Assembly: GCA_947175845.1 (NCBI GenBank)
Contig: CAMWOK010000217.1
Coordinates: 1 to 5,434, forward strand
Source: an uncultured Lachnospiraceae bacterium
Lineage (GTDB): Bacteria; Bacillota; Clostridia; Lachnospirales; Lachnospiraceae
Length of the DNA: 5,434 bases
Direction of reading: 5' to 3'
Shown here: positions 3,931 to 5,434 of the stretch, in pieces
Layout: every line of letters starts with the position of its first letter
Position numbering within the stretch: the stretch's first letter is position 1
The notes under the pieces: model-generated
The model's input: only the letters and a program-made list of their open reading frames with translations
Databases searched by the model: none
What the model was told of the DNA's origin: nothing
Translations under genes and position numbers: made by a program

Positions 3931-5433
3931 TCAGAATAGTCCAAGCTGAGCGAGGGCAGCGAGCGTGAGCCTGGCCGCGCCAGCGCCGTCTGCCTGTGCT
4001 GTATTCTGAATATTTGTGGCAAAGTAATAGACCCTGCCGTCCTTCTCGAGGTATCCGACAAACCAGCCGAGCACGTTTTTGCCGTTCTCATCCCCGGTTC
4101 CGGTTTTGCCAAAAAGCGTACCGTTTTCAGCGTCATACAGGCGGATGGCTTCCTTGACCGCTGCAATGTTTTCCGGTGCAAATCCAAACTGATTCTCATA
4201 AAATTTTTCCAGCAGCGCAACTTGTTCAATGGGGGAGATCATCAGGGATGAATCGCCCCAATAGGCGGACAGATTTTCGCCGACCGTCTGGTTTCCATAT
4301 CCGATTTCACGGACAAAATTGCGGATGGCTGGCAGGCCGGCGCTGTGATCGAGTGTCTGAAAATACCAGGTCACAGAATTTTGCATCGCAGTCTGCAGCG
4401 TCTGGTCCGCATTCCAGGTATCATAGGGATAGCGCTGCCCGTTCCAGGCAATCTGTGACTGCCGGGGAGCAATCAGACCTGTCTCGAGTCCGAGCAGGGC
4501 GCTGTAAATCTTGAACGTGGAGACGGGCGAAACGCGCGTGGACGCAGCTTCTTTATGGTAGATCTGCCAGGAGTCGGCATCCGCGTCATACAGAACAAAA
4601 CTGCCGTCGTTTTCGCCGAAAACAGCGTCCAGGTTCAGGGAGGAAATATTTTTTGTGCTCTCAGGAAACGCGTAATGGCTGCTGTCGGATGCATTGATTG
4701 CCAGCAGCGGTGCGAAGCCTGACAAAAGAAGGGCAGTCAGCGCATAGGCGACGATGCCGCGCAGATTTTTCCGGCGCGACGGCGGCTGGTACGCGGCGAT
4801 ATTCGTGATCCGCTTTCGCATCTGTTCCATGCTTCCGCCGATTCCGGTGGCGAAGGGCGACGGCAGGCGGGACACCTTTTCTGCAAAGTTGATGAGCGTG
4901 TGCCCGTAGTCCTCGCAGGCGTCCGCCGCCAGCATGTTCAGCACAGATGTGTCACATGCCACCTCGCGGTCCGTCTTCATTTCGCGCAGTGCATACCAAA
5001 CAACAGGATTAAACCAATAGAGTACATTTGCGGCGATCGCCGCACAGTTTGTCAGGGCGTCCTTGTGCTTGTAGTGCTGCAGCTCATGCAGCAGCATGTA
5101 GCGTATATCTTTCGCGTTGCTGTCTGCGATCAGATGGATCGGCAGGTAGATGCAAGGGCGGAAAAGTCCTGCGAGAACGGGGGATTTCAAGAATGCTGTG
5201 CTGTAGACGGGAATCTTTTTTGTGATGCCCGTCTCTGTCAGGCAGTCCTGGTACAGCCGGCGGACAGCTGTGTTCTGCAGGGGCATTGCAGACTGTCTGA
5301 TTCTGTGAAAGCGGATGGTGGAGCGCGCCATCCAGACGAGCATGGCAGTAATACCGGCCATCCACACGGCAAAGAGCAGGATTCCGGTGCCGGAGGGGGC
5401 TTTGCTGCTGACAACGCTGCCGATAACAATCAT
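3931..5433 (-). CDS. blaR1: BlaR1/MecR1-family beta-lactam sensor with M56 metalloprotease domain, N-terminus beyond the window
   Basis: The 500 visible residues form a membrane receptor that senses beta-lactam outside the cell and signals through an intramembrane zinc protease to inactivate the BlaI repressor. The frame runs off the right edge. The ATG at 5433-5431 is probably internal, since BlaR1 proteins have nearly 600 residues and the first two membrane helices are not seen. Visible parts in order: a TM helix at about 17-37; the M56 domain with HELQH (116-120) followed by YKHKDAL, and DREVACD (155-161), whose Glu157 is the expected third zinc ligand; a basic stretch SRRKNLR (219-225); a last TM helix at about 226-246; and the extracellular class D-like sensor with S305-T-F-K308, S353-V-T355, Y379-G-N381, W392 and K443-T-G-T446. 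Thr355 replaces the Val of hydrolases, as expected of a sensor. blaI should lie upstream, beyond 5434. The gene converges on the lactamase. Confidence 0.95.
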   Translation of the reverse strand: MIVIGSVVSSKAPSGTGILLFAVWMAGITAMLVWMARSTIRFHRIRQSAMPLQNTAVRRLYQDCLTETGITKKIPVYSTAFLKSPVLAGLFRPCIYLPIHLIADSNAKDIRYMLLHELQHYKHKDALTNCAAIAANVLYWFNPVVWYALREMKTDREVACDTSVLNMLAADACEDYGHTLINFAEKVSRLPSPFATGIGGSMEQMRKRITNIAAYQPPSRRKNLRGIVAYALTALLLSGFAPLLAINASDSSHYAFPESTKNISSLNLDAVFGENDGSFVLYDADADSWQIYHKEAASTRVSPVSTFKIYSALLGLETGLIAPRQSQIAWNGQRYPYDTWNADQTLQTAMQNSVTWYFQTLDHSAGLPAIRNFVREIGYGNQTVGENLSAYWGDSSLMISPIEQVALLEKFYENQFGFAPENIAAVKEAIRLYDAENGTLFGKTGTGDENGKNVLGWFVGYLEKDGRVYYFATNIQNTAQADGAGAARLTLAALAQLGLF

Positions 5434-5434
5434 A

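Noticed and set aside
3882..4229. Minus-strand open frame of 115 codons across the blaR1 3' end
   Set aside because: It overlaps conserved blaR1 codons in another frame and shows no domain-like pattern.
4176..4514. Plus-strand open frame antisense to the BlaR1 sensor domain
   Set aside because: It is Arg/Ser/Gln-rich with no recognisable motif, and the opposite strand carries the strongly supported BlaR1 motifs.
1..5434. CRISPR array, tRNA, rRNA, insertion sequence or transposase
   Set aside because: No regularly spaced repeats, no cloverleaf, no conserved rRNA blocks and no DDE or recombinase motifs were seen on either strand.

Overview
The window looks like an accessory region from a Gram-positive Firmicute, most likely a gut clostridium of the Lachnospiraceae type. 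The base composition is close to balanced, the Shine-Dalgarno sequences are strong AGGAGG types, there is a lipoprotein-anchored class D beta-lactamase, and there is a BlaR1-type sensor. The genus assignment is inference; no ribosomal or other taxonomic marker is present.

Left part (1-1925): the 3' portion of a TetR-family repressor gene is followed 102 bases later, on the same strand, by a complete 12-TM-type major facilitator efflux gene. The gap holds an 8-bp perfect hairpin, a tandem CAATACAT repeat and a small dyad just before the Shine-Dalgarno sequence. The transporter ends in overlapping hairpins with a T-run. This is a classic repressor/efflux pair, with no evident functional tie to the rest of the window.

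Middle part (1926-2640): this is an AT-rich junction. It holds a 58-codon helical small ORF on the minus strand, then a regulatory stretch with a promoter overlapped by a dyad resembling the BlaI/MecI operator (TACA-NN-TGTA type). A near-identical copy of the 17-mer lies 51 bp downstream. After this comes a GC-richer remnant of a high-molecular-weight penicillin-binding protein: only the end of the transpeptidase domain remains, starting just after where the catalytic KTG should be.

Right part (2641-5434): a lipoprotein class D beta-lactamase (+ strand) has all the active-site motifs and a strong terminator. It converges on a BlaR1-family sensor/protease (- strand, N-terminus beyond the window edge). 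Between them, abutting the lactamase terminator, is a 29-codon stub of an AraC-family regulator that still has its ribosome binding site. BlaR1 should sense beta-lactam outside the cell, activate its M56 metalloprotease domain and relieve BlaI repression at the dyads near 2256-2323. blaI is not in view and would be expected just beyond the right edge, upstream of blaR1.

The most interesting reading is a rearranged beta-lactam resistance locus. The inducible promoter with twin operators, the gutted PBP gene, the intact lactamase and the amputated AraC gene suggest deletion or insertion events that left broken genes at both edges of the lactamase module. The lactamase and the BlaR1 sensor domain are clearly paralogous, and they differ at a position known to separate hydrolases from sensors.
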